Positions 36,213 through 44,857 of a stretch of DNA of 64,000 nt are shown piece by piece. Made by a program: the position numbers and the translations under genes. The DNA is from Knoellia subterranea KCTC 19937 (GTDB lineage Bacteria > Actinomycetota > Actinomycetes > Actinomycetales > Dermatophilaceae), in contig NZ_AVPK01000003.1 in assembly GCF_000768685.1 (NCBI RefSeq), positions 248,001 through 312,000 on the forward strand, written 5' to 3'. Within the stretch, counting starts at the first letter, position 1. The number at the start of each line of letters is the position of its first letter. Below the pieces are notes generated by a model. The model was not told where the DNA came from. It saw only the letters and a list, made by a program, of their open reading frames with translations, and ran no database searches.

Positions 36213-38669
36213 GTGCCATCACTGACTCGCGACGAAGCCCGGCAGCGGGCGCAGCTCATCACCGTCGACCGCATGGAGGTCGACCTCGACCTCGACCGGG
36301 GTGCCGAGCACTTCGGGTCGACGACCCGAATCCGGTTCTCCTGCAGCACTCCTGGCGAGTCGACGTTCCTCGACGTGCGCCCGGTGAGCTGCGAGCGGAT
36401 CGAGCTCAACGGCATACAGGTCGATCCGGCAACCCTTTTCGAAGGGCGACTTCCGCTCACGGATCTCGGGGCCGAGAACGTCGTCGAGGTCGTCGCGACG
36501 ATGGCCTACTCGCGCGACGGGCAGGGGCTCCACCGCAGCACCGACCCGGCGGACGACGAGGACTACGTCTACGGGCACCTCTTCCTCGACGCGGCGCCGA
36601 CGGTGTTCGCGTGCTTCGACCAGCCCGACCTCAAGGCGCCCTACGCCGTGACCGTGCGCGCCCCCGAATCGTGGGTCGTGCTCGGCAACGGCCGCGCCAC
36701 CCGCGGTGACGACAGCACCTGGCAGCTGAGCGAAACCCTGCCCCTCGCAACGTATTTCGTCACCGTCTGCGCAGGGCCCTACGTCTCCGTGCATGACGAG
36801 CACGACGGCATCCCGCTCGGCATCCACGCCCGCCGCTCACTGCAGCCCGAGCTCGAGCGGCACGCGCCTCAGATGTTCGAGGTGACCAAGCAGTCCTTCG
36901 ACCACTACCACCGCACCTTCGACGTGCGCTATCCGTTCGGCGACTACGACCAGGTCTTCGTGCCCGAGTTCAACGCCGGCGCGATGGAGAACCCGGGCTG
37001 CGTCACCTTCCGCGACCAGATGCTCCACCGTGGCGCGGCGACGCGCGAGCAGGTGCTCCAGCGCAGCAACACCATCTCCCACGAGATGGCGCACATGTGG
37101 TTCGGCGACCTCGTGACGATGCGCTGGTGGGACGACCTCTGGCTCAACGAGTCCTTCGCCGAGTTCATGGCCTACACCTGCACGAGCGCCGCCACCGAGT
37201 TCACCGACAGCTGGGTCGAGTTCGGGATCGCGCGCAAGCAGTGGGGGTATGCCGCGGAGCGCGCTCCGTCGACCCATCCCGTTGCGGGGTCCCCGGCTCC
37301 CGATGCGCAGAGCGCGCTCGCGAACTTCGACGGCATCTCCTACGCCAAGGGTGCGTCCGTCCTTCGCCAACTCGTGGCGCACATGGGTGAGGCGGCCTTC
37401 AACGCCGGCGTCACGGCATACCTGCGTTCGCACGAGCACGGGAACGGGCAGCTGTCCGAGTTCCTCGCCGCAATGGAGGAGGCGCACGGCGAGTCGCTCG
37501 CCGACTGGAGCGCGGCCTGGCTCGAGACGGCCGGCGTCGACGTCATCGCGCTCGACCGCGACGGCACCCTGACCCGAACCGCACCCGACGCCCACCCCGC
37601 CAACCGCACGCACACGCTCGACGTCGCCGGCTTCACCGACGGGGCGGAGGTGGCGCGAGAGAGCGTGCGGCTCGACGGTCCGTCGGTTCACGTAGACCTC
37701 GCCGACGCCACGGTGCGCCTCCCCAACGCCAGCGACCTCACGTGGGCCCAGGTCGACCTCGACGCCGCGACCCTCGCCGCGTTGCCGACCGACCTCGCCC
37801 GCATCGCGGACCCGGTGGCGCGCTCCGTCGTCTGGGGTGCCGTGCTCACCGGTGTGTACCGATCGACGGTCGATCCCGCCGTGGCACTCGACGTCTTCAC
37901 CGCCACCTGGCCGCATGAGTCGCACGACGCGCTCATGACCCGAGTCGCGCACGCCTTCGACCACCGGATCGTCCCGCAGTTCGTGCGCGACGAGGCTCGT
38001 GGCGACGCCGCTGCCCGCCTGGGGGTGGCGGCGCTCGCGGCCTTCGAGAGTGCCGAGCCCGGGTCGGACCGTGCCCTCGTCGCCGCGCGTTTCCTCGCGG
38101 AGACGAGCACCGACTCGGAGCGGCTCACGGCCTGGGTCGAGGCGCGTTCGCTCCCTGCCGGTCTCGAGGGTGACTCTGACTTCCGTTGGCTCGTGCTGCA
38201 ACGTCTTGCCAGGCTCGACCTGGCGCCCGATGACCTGGTCGACCGGGTCTCCGCCGACGACACCACACTGTCGGGGCACCTCGCCGCGCTGGCCGCGCGA
38301 GCCGCGCGACCCGGCATACGCGACAAGGAATGGGCGTGGGGTGAGATCACCACGAACCGGGAGCGGTCGAACTACGAACTCAACGCGCTCGCCGCCGGCT
38401 TCTGGTCGAGCGGAGCCGTGGACGACATGCGTCCGTATGCCGGCCGCTACGTCTCCGACATCCCTCGCCTTGCCGAGTGGCTGGGTGCCGATGCGCTCGA
38501 TCGCGTTGCGACACTTGCCTTCCCGTCACGCGTGGTCGAGGACGCGACCGCCGAGCTGGTGCGTTCGGCGATGGGTCGACCCGATGTGTCGAGTGGGGTG
38601 CGGCGTTCGATGGGTGACGAGCTCAGCAAGCTCGAGGAAGCGCTCACCTCCCGCGCCCGCTGGGCCTGA
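36213..38669 (+). CDS. pepN: aminopeptidase N (M1 family)
   Basis: An 818-residue cytosolic zinc aminopeptidase. The exopeptidase motif GAMENPGCVTFRD and the zinc site HEMAHMWFGDLVTMRWWDDLWLNESFAEF (first His near 290) are intact, and the C-terminal half is the helical ERAP1-like domain. GTG 36213 gives the usual N-terminus LTRDEARQRAQLITV. Two rare ATA isoleucine codons occur, both inside CGGCATAC octamers (36411 and 38312). A long hairpin follows the stop. Confidence 0.95.
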   Translation: MPSLTRDEARQRAQLITVDRMEVDLDLDRGAEHFGSTTRIRFSCSTPGESTFLDVRPVSCERIELNGIQVDPATLFEGRLPLTDLGAENVVEVVATMAYSRDGQGLHRSTDPADDEDYVYGHLFLDAAPTVFACFDQPDLKAPYAVTVRAPESWVVLGNGRATRGDDSTWQLSETLPLATYFVTVCAGPYVSVHDEHDGIPLGIHARRSLQPELERHAPQMFEVTKQSFDHYHRTFDVRYPFGDYDQVFVPEFNAGAMENPGCVTFRDQMLHRGAATREQVLQRSNTISHEMAHMWFGDLVTMRWWDDLWLNESFAEFMAYTCTSAATEFTDSWVEFGIARKQWGYAAERAPSTHPVAGSPAPDAQSALANFDGISYAKGASVLRQLVAHMGEAAFNAGVTAYLRSHEHGNGQLSEFLAAMEEAHGESLADWSAAWLETAGVDVIALDRDGTLTRTAPDAHPANRTHTLDVAGFTDGAEVARESVRLDGPSVHVDLADATVRLPNASDLTWAQVDLDAATLAALPTDLARIADPVARSVVWGAVLTGVYRSTVDPAVALDVFTATWPHESHDALMTRVAHAFDHRIVPQFVRDEARGDAAARLGVAALAAFESAEPGSDRALVAARFLAETSTDSERLTAWVEARSLPAGLEGDSDFRWLVLQRLARLDLAPDDLVDRVSADDTTLSGHLAALAARAARPGIRDKEWAWGEITTNRERSNYELNALAAGFWSSGAVDDMRPYAGRYVSDIPRLAEWLGADALDRVATLAFPSRVVEDATAELVRSAMGRPDVSSGVRRSMGDELSKLEEALTSRARWA

Positions 38670-38685
38670 GGCTGCCCGCTGCTGC

Positions 38686-38744
38686 GACTGATTGTGAGTT
38701 GGGGTAGTGCTCGCTGCCCTCGCAACTACCCCAACTCACCAGTC
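38686..38744. repeat. long hairpin between pepN and the SGNH gene
   Basis: Arms TGAGTTGGGGTAGT (38695-38708) and ACTACCCCAACTCA (38725-38738) pair perfectly; outside them GACTG and CAGTC pair again. It stands between two convergent genes and may stop both transcripts, though no U-tract is present. Same family as 25014, 45452 and 58162 by its ACTGATTG lead. Confidence 0.75.
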
Positions 38745-38750
38745 GGAATC

Positions 38751-39635
38751 TCAGAGGTTGACCTTGGCCATGATCTGGTCGGCGTAGGCGCGTTCGCCCG
38801 CGGCGTTCGGGTGGACCGGGACGAACTGCAACGACCCGATGGCCGGCTCGACCCAGCGCACCCACGGGAGCTGGCAGGCGTCGCGTCCGGCTGACGGCGC
38901 CCACATGTCGACGAACGTCACCCCGTTGTCCCTGGCGGCCTGCTCGATGACGCCGTTGAGGATCTGCTCGATGCCGTTGACGTAGGGGACGTCGCCCGAC
39001 GCGATCGGCATCGCGAGGTAGCAACCCTTGGTCGGGGGCAGGACCTGCGGGTAGCCGGCCACGACGATGGTCGCCTTCGGCGCCTTGGCCCTGGCGTCGG
39101 CGATGGCCTTGCGGACGGCAGGGTAGGTCTTCGTCTGGATCGTCGTGGCGTACGACGAGCCGTACTTGTTCTTGCACGGGCTGCCGAAGCCGAGCGTGGT
39201 GAGGCCGGCGGTCATGCAGTTCTGGATGATGCTCGTGAAGACGCTGGAGTCATTGCCACCGATGCCGATCGTGACGAACCGGGCGTCGGACGCGAGGCGG
39301 CTCAGCTGCGCGGGAGTGCCGGGGTATTGGGCGCTGTAGAAATCGTTCGTGTCGGCGCCGCCGCAGGTCGCGTCAGTGAGGGCACGCCCGGTGCGCTGCG
39401 CGATGAGGTGCGGGTAGTTGAGCGCGGACTGCGCGCAGAGCGGGTTGGCGCTCGTGAGGGGGAGGACGCCCGAGCCGGCGGAGAAGCTGTCGCCGAGCGC
39501 GACGTAGGGGCCGGGGGCGACCTTGGGGGCCGGCTTGGCGGCCTGGGCCGGCGCGGCGAGGCCGAGCGCTAGAGCAGCGGCCGAGGCTGCGGCGAGGGCG
39601 GCAGTGACGATGGCAGGGCGGTGCTTGCGACGCAT
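38751..39635 (-). CDS. secreted SGNH/GDSL hydrolase (second copy)
   Basis: A 294-residue exported hydrolase. The signal is MRRKHRPAIVTAALAAASAA then ALALGLAAPAQA-AKP. Block I is VALGDSFSAGSG, block III is IGIGGNDSSVF, block V is PVHPNAAGE. Cysteines in pairs (NPLCAQ, ATCGG, IQNC, SPCKN, KGCYL, DACQL) suggest three disulfides. Start ATG 39635 is the only one giving a clean signal peptide. It resembles the protein at 23945 in plan but not closely in sequence. Confidence 0.9.
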   Translation of the reverse strand: MRRKHRPAIVTAALAAASAAALALGLAAPAQAAKPAPKVAPGPYVALGDSFSAGSGVLPLTSANPLCAQSALNYPHLIAQRTGRALTDATCGGADTNDFYSAQYPGTPAQLSRLASDARFVTIGIGGNDSSVFTSIIQNCMTAGLTTLGFGSPCKNKYGSSYATTIQTKTYPAVRKAIADARAKAPKATIVVAGYPQVLPPTKGCYLAMPIASGDVPYVNGIEQILNGVIEQAARDNGVTFVDMWAPSAGRDACQLPWVRWVEPAIGSLQFVPVHPNAAGERAYADQIMAKVNL

Positions 39636-39662
39636 CTGAACTCCGTTGTTCGATCCGACATG

Positions 39663-39682
39663 ACCCCACATCCGTGTGGGGT
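39663..39682. promoter_or_regulatory. short hairpin upstream of the SGNH gene
   Basis: ACCCCACA-TCCG-TGTGGGGT, a perfect 8-bp stem with a 4-nt loop, lies about 28 bp before the start codon of the minus-strand SGNH gene. It could be an operator or a 5' leader structure. Confidence 0.35.
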
Positions 39683-39776
39683 TACCGAAGCGTAGCCAGT
39701 GCGTGCGCGCCTCCGGGGGTCTCGCTCGGGGATTCGTGAGCGCGTGGGCCGGGAACGCGACCGGAGGGAACATGAA

Positions 39777-39807
39777 GGGTCCGGAGGGCACATAACCCTC
39801 CGGACCC
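39777..39807 (-). terminator. hairpin downstream of yajQ
   Basis: GGGTCCGGAGGG and CCCTCCGGACCC form a 12-bp stem with a short AT-containing loop, about 40 bp past the yajQ stop. No U-tract, as usual in high-GC actinobacteria. Just after the yajQ stop the minus strand also carries ACTTTCCCGCC, an 11-mer shared with the repeats at 11321 and 12513. Confidence 0.55.
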
Positions 39808-39844
39808 CTCAGGTGCCCTCATGGGGCGGGAAAGTGGTGACCGG

Positions 39845-40339
39845 TCAGCGGTAGTTCGTGTACTGCAGCGCCACGTCGAGGTCGGCGCCGCTGAGCATCC
39901 GCTGCACCGCCTGCAGGTCGTCGCGCGACTTGCTCGACACCCGCAGCTCGTCGCCCTGGATCTGCGACTTCACACCCTTGGGGCCCTCGTCGCGGATGAG
40001 CTTGTTGATCTTCTTGGCGTTCTCCTGCGAGATGCCCTGCTTGAGACCGACGTCGAGCTTGTACTCCTTGCCCGACAGGCGCGGCCCGGCCTCGGGCACG
40101 TCGAGGTGCTTGAGCGAGACCTTGCGCTTGACGAGGTGGGTCTTCACGACGTCGAGGATGGCGAGGACGCGCTCCTCCGAGTTGGCCTGCATCGAGATCG
40201 ACTCGCCGGACAGTTCGACCGAGGCGCCGATGTTCTTGAAGTCGTAGCGGGTCGCGACCTCCTTGGCCGACGAGTTCACCGCGTTGGCGATCTCCTGCTT
40301 GTCGTAGTTGCTGACGATGTCCATGGAACTGTCGGCCAT
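39845..40339 (-). CDS. yajQ: YajQ-family nucleotide-binding protein
   Basis: A 164-residue protein with two RNA-binding-like alpha/beta domains: MDIVSNYDKQEIANAVNSSAKEVATRYDFK at the N-terminus and KGVKSQIQGDELRVSSKSRDDLQAVQ in the second half. YajQ proteins bind cyclic di-GMP in Xanthomonas and bind nucleotides or RNA elsewhere. ATG 40339 has GAGGAGG seven bases upstream. Length is normal. Confidence 0.94.
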   Translation of the reverse strand: MADSSMDIVSNYDKQEIANAVNSSAKEVATRYDFKNIGASVELSGESISMQANSEERVLAILDVVKTHLVKRKVSLKHLDVPEAGPRLSGKEYKLDVGLKQGISQENAKKINKLIRDEGPKGVKSQIQGDELRVSSKSRDDLQAVQRMLSGADLDVALQYTNYR

Positions 40340-40433
40340 GGGTCCTCCTCGGGTTGTGCCGGTGGGCAAGTGCGCCCACCGGACCGCTCGGTTTCGTTTC
40401 TGGGTGCTTGGCTTGCTATCCTTCCACGCGCAC

Positions 40434-40514
40434 GGCAGGTTGCCCGAGCGGCCAATGGGAGCGGACTGTAAATCCGTCGCGAAAGCTTCGAAGGTTCGAA
40501 TCCTTCACCTGCCA
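40434..40514 (+). tRNA. tRNA-Tyr (GTA anticodon)
   Basis: 81-nt class II tRNA with acceptor arms GGCAGGT and ACCTGCC plus discriminator A, anticodon loop CTGTAAA (anticodon GTA), a long variable arm as expected for tyrosine, and T-loop GGTTCGAATCC. The CCA end is not encoded (CCC follows). A strong terminator follows. It is the only tRNA gene I see in the window. Confidence 0.96.
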
Positions 40515-40523
40515 CCCGTGTGG

Positions 40524-40561
40524 AAAAGCCCCTGATCGGCGTATGCCGGTCAGGGGCTTTT
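40524..40561 (+). terminator. Rho-independent terminator of tRNA-Tyr with a GTATGCCG loop
   Basis: AAAAGCCCCTGA and TCAGGGGCTTTT form a 12-bp stem ending in a T-run. Its 14-nt loop contains an exact GTATGCCG octamer at 40541, the dispersed motif described in the findings. Confidence 0.9.
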
Positions 40562-40592
40562 CGCTGCCCCCGGGCTTTCCAGGGTTGAGCAT

Positions 40593-40623
40593 GAGTTAAG
40601 GATAATAGTATGATCCTTAACTC
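40593..40623. promoter_or_regulatory. operator-like perfect dyad upstream of the Fic gene
   Basis: GAGTTAAGGAT (40593-40603) and ATCCTTAACTC (40613-40623) form an 11-bp perfect dyad with a 9-bp spacer, in an AT-rich patch that stands out from the GC-rich surroundings. It ends 16 bp before the start codon, covering the likely promoter. The Fic protein has its own C-terminal helix-turn-helix, so autoregulation is likely. Confidence 0.6.
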
Positions 40624-40639
40624 TGGCTGGGAGGCATCC

Positions 40640-41947
40640 ATGGCGCACTGGGAAGACGTCGTCGTTCGCCCTGACTTCCGGGGCGTGAGTCGCAGAGAGC
40701 GTCAGGGCGGGCGCTACCGGCGATACCACCCGGACCTGCTCACGGCTGCCTCCACATCGAACTCGCTCACCCCCGCGCTGACCGAGTACGCAGCCGACGT
40801 CACGACTGGGCTCGCCCGCCTCGGCGAGAGCCTGCGGGCCACACCGTTCCCCATCCTGTACGCGACGTCAGTGCGCTCGGAGGCGATCTCCTCGTCGTGG
40901 ATCGAGGGAGTGCGGGAGACGCCGCGTGCCGTGGCCGTGGCGCAGATCGGCTATGCGGTCGCGTCCCACGTCGCCGGGCAGATCGTGCGCAACGTGTCGG
41001 CGATGCAAGACGCGATCGAGCTGCTCGGCAAAGGGGACTGGAAGCATGAGCACCTCTGGGCGATCCACCACGACCTTCTGCCCGACGAGCCGTTCGGCTA
41101 CCGGGACGGCCAGGTCTGGGTGGGCGGCAGCAGCCCGCTCACGTCGCAGTACGCCGGCCCCCCGCACGAGGTCGTTCCGGAGCTCATGGACGACCTGCTG
41201 ACCTACGCCAACACCTCGGGCGACCTGCCGGTCATTCAGGCCGCCGTCATCCACGCGCAGTTCGAGACCGTGCACCCCTTCAGTGACGGCAACGGTCGGA
41301 CCGGTCGTGCTCTCGTCCACGGTGTGCTCGCGCGCTCGGGCCTCGTCGAGGGCGGGGTCATTCCACTGTCCACCGCGCTGCGGCGGGACGTCGACGGCTA
41401 CATCCGCGCGCTGACGGCCTACCGTTACGACGGCGACGCACGGGCGGACGGAGTCGAGTCGTTCGTTGGCGCCTTTCTGGCCTACGTCGAGGAGGCGACG
41501 GTGACGGCACAGACCTTCGTCGCCGCAGCCCGACGGCTTCATGAGCGGTGGCAGCAGTCGATCTCCGGCGTGCGCAGTGACGCCGCCCTGCGACGGGCCG
41601 TCGACCTCGTCGTCGAGAACCCGGTCGTGTCCGCGCCCTTCGTCGCCGAGCGGCTCAACGTCTCCACCGTGACCGCGAACCACATCGTCAAGCAGCTCGT
41701 CGAGGCCCACATCCTCAAGCCGGCCACCGGCCAGTACCGCCGCGCAGCGCTCTTCCAGGCCGACGACGTGCTCTCGCTCCTTCAGTTCGGTGCAGAGGCC
41801 GGACCCACGTCGCGCGCCCCCGCGCTCGCAGGTTCAGCGGACGCAGAGCGCACCCTGATCCACCGATGCGGGGTGACGACAGTCAGAGGCTCCTGCGGCA
41901 ACCGAGTCGCACACGCGGACGACCTCTGCTGGCGCCACCGCACCTGA
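40640..41947 (+). CDS. Fic-family AMP-transferase with inhibitory N-terminal helix and C-terminal HTH
   Basis: A 435-residue Fic protein. The active-site motif HPFSDGNGRTGRALVHG begins at residue 212; the flap region QYAGPPHEVVPELMDDL precedes it. An inhibitory (S/T)xxxE(G/N) motif, SSWIEG, occurs at about residues 85-90, as in class II Fic proteins, so the enzyme is probably self-inhibited. Residues about 330-375 form a winged helix (PFVAERLNVSTVTANHIVKQLVEAHIL). ATG 40640 has GGGAGG upstream; an earlier ATG at 40610 lies within the operator dyad. The tail has a Cys/His cluster (HRCGVTTVRGSCGNRV then CWRH) that could bind metal. Confidence 0.92.
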   Translation: MAHWEDVVVRPDFRGVSRRERQGGRYRRYHPDLLTAASTSNSLTPALTEYAADVTTGLARLGESLRATPFPILYATSVRSEAISSSWIEGVRETPRAVAVAQIGYAVASHVAGQIVRNVSAMQDAIELLGKGDWKHEHLWAIHHDLLPDEPFGYRDGQVWVGGSSPLTSQYAGPPHEVVPELMDDLLTYANTSGDLPVIQAAVIHAQFETVHPFSDGNGRTGRALVHGVLARSGLVEGGVIPLSTALRRDVDGYIRALTAYRYDGDARADGVESFVGAFLAYVEEATVTAQTFVAAARRLHERWQQSISGVRSDAALRRAVDLVVENPVVSAPFVAERLNVSTVTANHIVKQLVEAHILKPATGQYRRAALFQADDVLSLLQFGAEAGPTSRAPALAGSADAERTLIHRCGVTTVRGSCGNRVAHADDLCWRHRT

Positions 41948-41977
41948 GGGCAGAGCTGTCGGGCGGACCCGTTCGAG

Positions 41978-43117
41978 TCAGGCGCCCGGCGTGATGATCT
42001 GGCGCACCTCGGAGCCCGCGTGCAGGCGGTCGAGGGCGACATTGAGGTCGTCGAGCGGCACCGAGCGCGAGGTGACGAGCGCGTCCGCGCGAAGCAACCC
42101 ACCGGCATACAGGTCAAAGAATCGCGGCAGGTCGCGGCGCGGCACGGACGAGCCCATGTAGGAGCCGAGGATGGCCTTCTCCTCGCCGACGAGGGCGGCG
42201 ATCGGGACGTCGATCGTGTGGCGGGGGTGGGGGAGTCCGGCGACGACGACGCGACCGCCGACCCGACATGCGGCGTATGCCGTGGACAGTGCCGTTGGGT
42301 GCCCCGCCGCCTCGATCGCCACCGCGGCACCGCCGCCGGTGAGGTCGCGCACCTTCTCGGCGGCGTCGTCAGCCGCGAGGACACCGTGGGTGGCGCCGAC
42401 CTCCCTCGCCTGGGCGAGCTTGGACTCGACCGTGTCGACGGCGATGACGGGATGCGCACCGGCCATCGACGCGGCCATGATCGCCGAGAGGCCCACCCCG
42501 CCGAGCCCGACGACGACAACGGGTTCGCCCGGTCGCACGACCGCCGTGTTGAGCACTGCGCCCGCGCCCGTCAGCACGGCACACCCGAAGACCGCGGCGA
42601 CGTCGAGCGGCACTTCATCCGGAACGGGCACGAGCGAGCGCGGCGAGACCACGGTGAGCTCGGAGAACGCCGAGACGCCGAGGTGGTGCTGCAGTTCCGC
42701 ACCTGTGCCGTCGCGGAACGGTCGCCGACCCGTGACGAGCCGGGCCTCGCGGTTCGCGGCCTGCGCGTCAGCGCACCGCACCGGATGTCCGCCGGCGCAG
42801 TCACTGCACGATCCGCACGACGGGACATAGGAGCACACGACCCGGTCGCCCACCGCCACGTCCGTGACGCCGGCCCCGACCTCCTCGACGACACCGGCCG
42901 CCTCGTGGCCGAGCACCATGGGCAGCGGACGCGGGCGGTCGCCGTTGACGACGGAGAGATCCGAGTGGCACAGACCCGCGGCGACGATGCGCACGAGGAC
43001 CTCACCCGGCCCCGGCCCGTCGAGCGTGACCTCCTCGATGCTCAGCGGTCGCAACTCGGCGAACGTGTGTGCGTCGGTCGAGGCGCGCAGCACCGCGGCT
43101 CGCGTCGTGAGGGTCAC
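41978..43117 (-). CDS. zinc-dependent alcohol dehydrogenase (MDR family)
   Basis: A 379-residue medium-chain dehydrogenase. Catalytic zinc ligands are in AAGLCHSDLSVV and LGHEAAGVVEEVG; the structural zinc lobe is CGSCSDCAGGHPVRCADA; the NAD loop is VVVGLGGVGLSAIMAA followed by an Asp in VIAVD, favouring NAD(H). GTG 43117 has GGAAGG eight bases upstream. It resembles class III/mycothiol-type aryl or fatty alcohol dehydrogenases. Divergent from the choice-of-anchor I gene. Confidence 0.92.
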   Translation of the reverse strand: MTLTTRAAVLRASTDAHTFAELRPLSIEEVTLDGPGPGEVLVRIVAAGLCHSDLSVVNGDRPRPLPMVLGHEAAGVVEEVGAGVTDVAVGDRVVCSYVPSCGSCSDCAGGHPVRCADAQAANREARLVTGRRPFRDGTGAELQHHLGVSAFSELTVVSPRSLVPVPDEVPLDVAAVFGCAVLTGAGAVLNTAVVRPGEPVVVVGLGGVGLSAIMAASMAGAHPVIAVDTVESKLAQAREVGATHGVLAADDAAEKVRDLTGGGAAVAIEAAGHPTALSTAYAACRVGGRVVVAGLPHPRHTIDVPIAALVGEEKAILGSYMGSSVPRRDLPRFFDLYAGGLLRADALVTSRSVPLDDLNVALDRLHAGSEVRQIITPGA

Positions 43118-43228
43118 AGGGTCACCTTCCGTCGGGTTCGCGCCCATTCCACCGCACCTGCGACAAGCCGTCGACTGCTGCTCATCGAGTGTTCACCTGA
43201 GAGCCGGTATGCCGGTCGGTCGCCTCCC

Positions 43229-43234
43229 TAGGTT
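43229..43234 (+). promoter_or_regulatory. TAGGTT -10-like element before the choice-of-anchor I gene
   Basis: TAGGTT ends 6 nt before the ATG, without a Shine-Dalgarno between, as at the nuo genes. A GTATGCCG copy (43207) lies 15 bp upstream of it. Confidence 0.4.
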
Positions 43235-43240
43235 GCGCTC

Positions 43241-44830
43241 ATGTCATCCCGCCGCGCCCTTGCGCCCCTCGCCGTCGCCGCTGTTGCCGCGGCCGCGCTC
43301 GTCCCTGCCGTCTCCGGAGCTGCTGTTGCCGCTCCGCCCGCTCCCGAGGTGACCCTCACGCCGCTCGGCACCTATCGCACCGGCGCCTTCGACGAGGGTG
43401 CTTCCGAGATCGTCGCCCACGACCCCGAGCGTCAGCGCCTCTTCGTCGTCAACGCCCACGCCGGCACGGTCGACGTCCTCGACATTCGCGACGCGCGCAA
43501 CCCCGTCAAGCTCGCCTCCCTCGACACCCCGGGCGCGAACAGCGTTGCGGTGCAAGGGAATCTGGTCGCAGTGGCCGAGCAGGCCGACGAGAAGACGGGC
43601 CCGGGCACGGTCTCGTTCTTCGACGCCACGACGTTCGCCAAGGTCTCGCAGGTTCCGGCCGGGGCCCTCCCCGACATGGTGAGGTTCACGGGCAGCGGCG
43701 ACTTCGCGCTCGTGGCCAACGAGGGTGAGCCCGAGGGCTACTGCGAGGGTCAGGTCGACCCGGAGGGCTCCGTCTCTGTCATCGACCTCCGTGCCGGCGC
43801 CGCGAAGGCGACGGTTCGAACTGCCGACTTCACGGCATACAACGCGCAGGTCGACGCGCTCCGCGCGGAAGGTGTGCGGATCTACGGACCGAACGCAAGC
43901 GTCGCCCAGGACCTCGAGCCCGAATACATCACGACCTCGACCAACGGGAAGACCGCGTGGGTGACGCTCCAGGAGGCCAACGCGGTTGCCACGATCGACG
44001 TGCGCACCGCCCGGGTCACGGACATCGCGCCCCTCGGACTCAAGGACCACTCGGTCGCCGGTCAGGGCCTCGACGCCTCCGACAAGGACAAGGCCATCAA
44101 CATCGCGCAGTGGCCGGTCAAGGGCATGTATCAGCCCGACTCGATCGCGTCCTACGCCGTGAAGGGCCAGACCTACCTCGTCACCGCCAACGAGGGTGAC
44201 GCTCGTGACTGGGACTGCTACGCCGAGGAGGAGCGCGTCAAGAGCCTGACCCTGGACCCGGCCGCGTTTCCCAATGCCGTTGCGCTGCAGAAGGATTCGG
44301 CTCTCGGACGACTCACCGTCTCGACTGCGACGTCGAAGACGTCGGCCGCCGGCATCACCGAACTCCACGTCCTCGGCGGTCGGTCGATCAGCGTCCGCAG
44401 CGCCGACGGCACCCTCGTCTGGGACTCCGGTGACGCGTTCGAGCAGCTCACCGCAGCGGCCGACCCGGAGCTCTTCAACGCCGACAACGCCGAGAACGAC
44501 TCGGCCGACACGCGAAGTGACAACAAGGGCCCCGAGCCCGAGGGTCTCGACCTCGGCAAGCTCGGCGGACGCGCCTACGCGTTCGTCGGCCTGGAGCGCA
44601 CGAGCGGCATTGCCGTCGTGGACGTCACCAACCCGGCCGCCGGTCGGATCGCCGGCTACGCCCACAACCGCATCGCCGACGGCGACCCGGAGGCGGGCAC
44701 GGCTGGCGACCTCGGTCCCGAGGGCGTGCACTTCATTGCTGGTGAGGACAGCCCCACGGGCACGCCTCTGCTCGCCGTCGGCAACGAGATCTCCGGGACG
44801 ACAACTCTCTGGGAGATCTCGACCCACTGA
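43241..44830 (+). CDS. secreted choice-of-anchor I family beta-propeller protein
   Basis: A 529-residue exported protein. Signal peptide: ALAPLAVAAVAAAALVPAVS then GAAVAA-PPA. The body repeats propeller-like blades (FVVNAHAGTVDVLDIRDARNP, VANEGEPEGY, VTANEGDARDWDCY, YAFVGLERTSGIAVVDVTNP). The ANEGE/ANEGD motif is typical of the choice-of-anchor I/alkaline-phosphatase-like LVIVD group. No membrane or sortase anchor is visible at the C-terminus. Role unknown, probably extracellular. Confidence 0.85.
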   Translation: MSSRRALAPLAVAAVAAAALVPAVSGAAVAAPPAPEVTLTPLGTYRTGAFDEGASEIVAHDPERQRLFVVNAHAGTVDVLDIRDARNPVKLASLDTPGANSVAVQGNLVAVAEQADEKTGPGTVSFFDATTFAKVSQVPAGALPDMVRFTGSGDFALVANEGEPEGYCEGQVDPEGSVSVIDLRAGAAKATVRTADFTAYNAQVDALRAEGVRIYGPNASVAQDLEPEYITTSTNGKTAWVTLQEANAVATIDVRTARVTDIAPLGLKDHSVAGQGLDASDKDKAINIAQWPVKGMYQPDSIASYAVKGQTYLVTANEGDARDWDCYAEEERVKSLTLDPAAFPNAVALQKDSALGRLTVSTATSKTSAAGITELHVLGGRSISVRSADGTLVWDSGDAFEQLTAAADPELFNADNAENDSADTRSDNKGPEPEGLDLGKLGGRAYAFVGLERTSGIAVVDVTNPAAGRIAGYAHNRIADGDPEAGTAGDLGPEGVHFIAGEDSPTGTPLLAVGNEISGTTTLWEISTH

Positions 44831-44857
44831 CGCCCGGCCGGATGGCAGAGTGACCGA

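Noticed and set aside
40434-41947. tRNA-Tyr as the attachment site of an integrated element carrying the Fic gene
   Set aside because: No integrase gene and no repeat of the tRNA 3' end was found downstream, so an island call is not supported.
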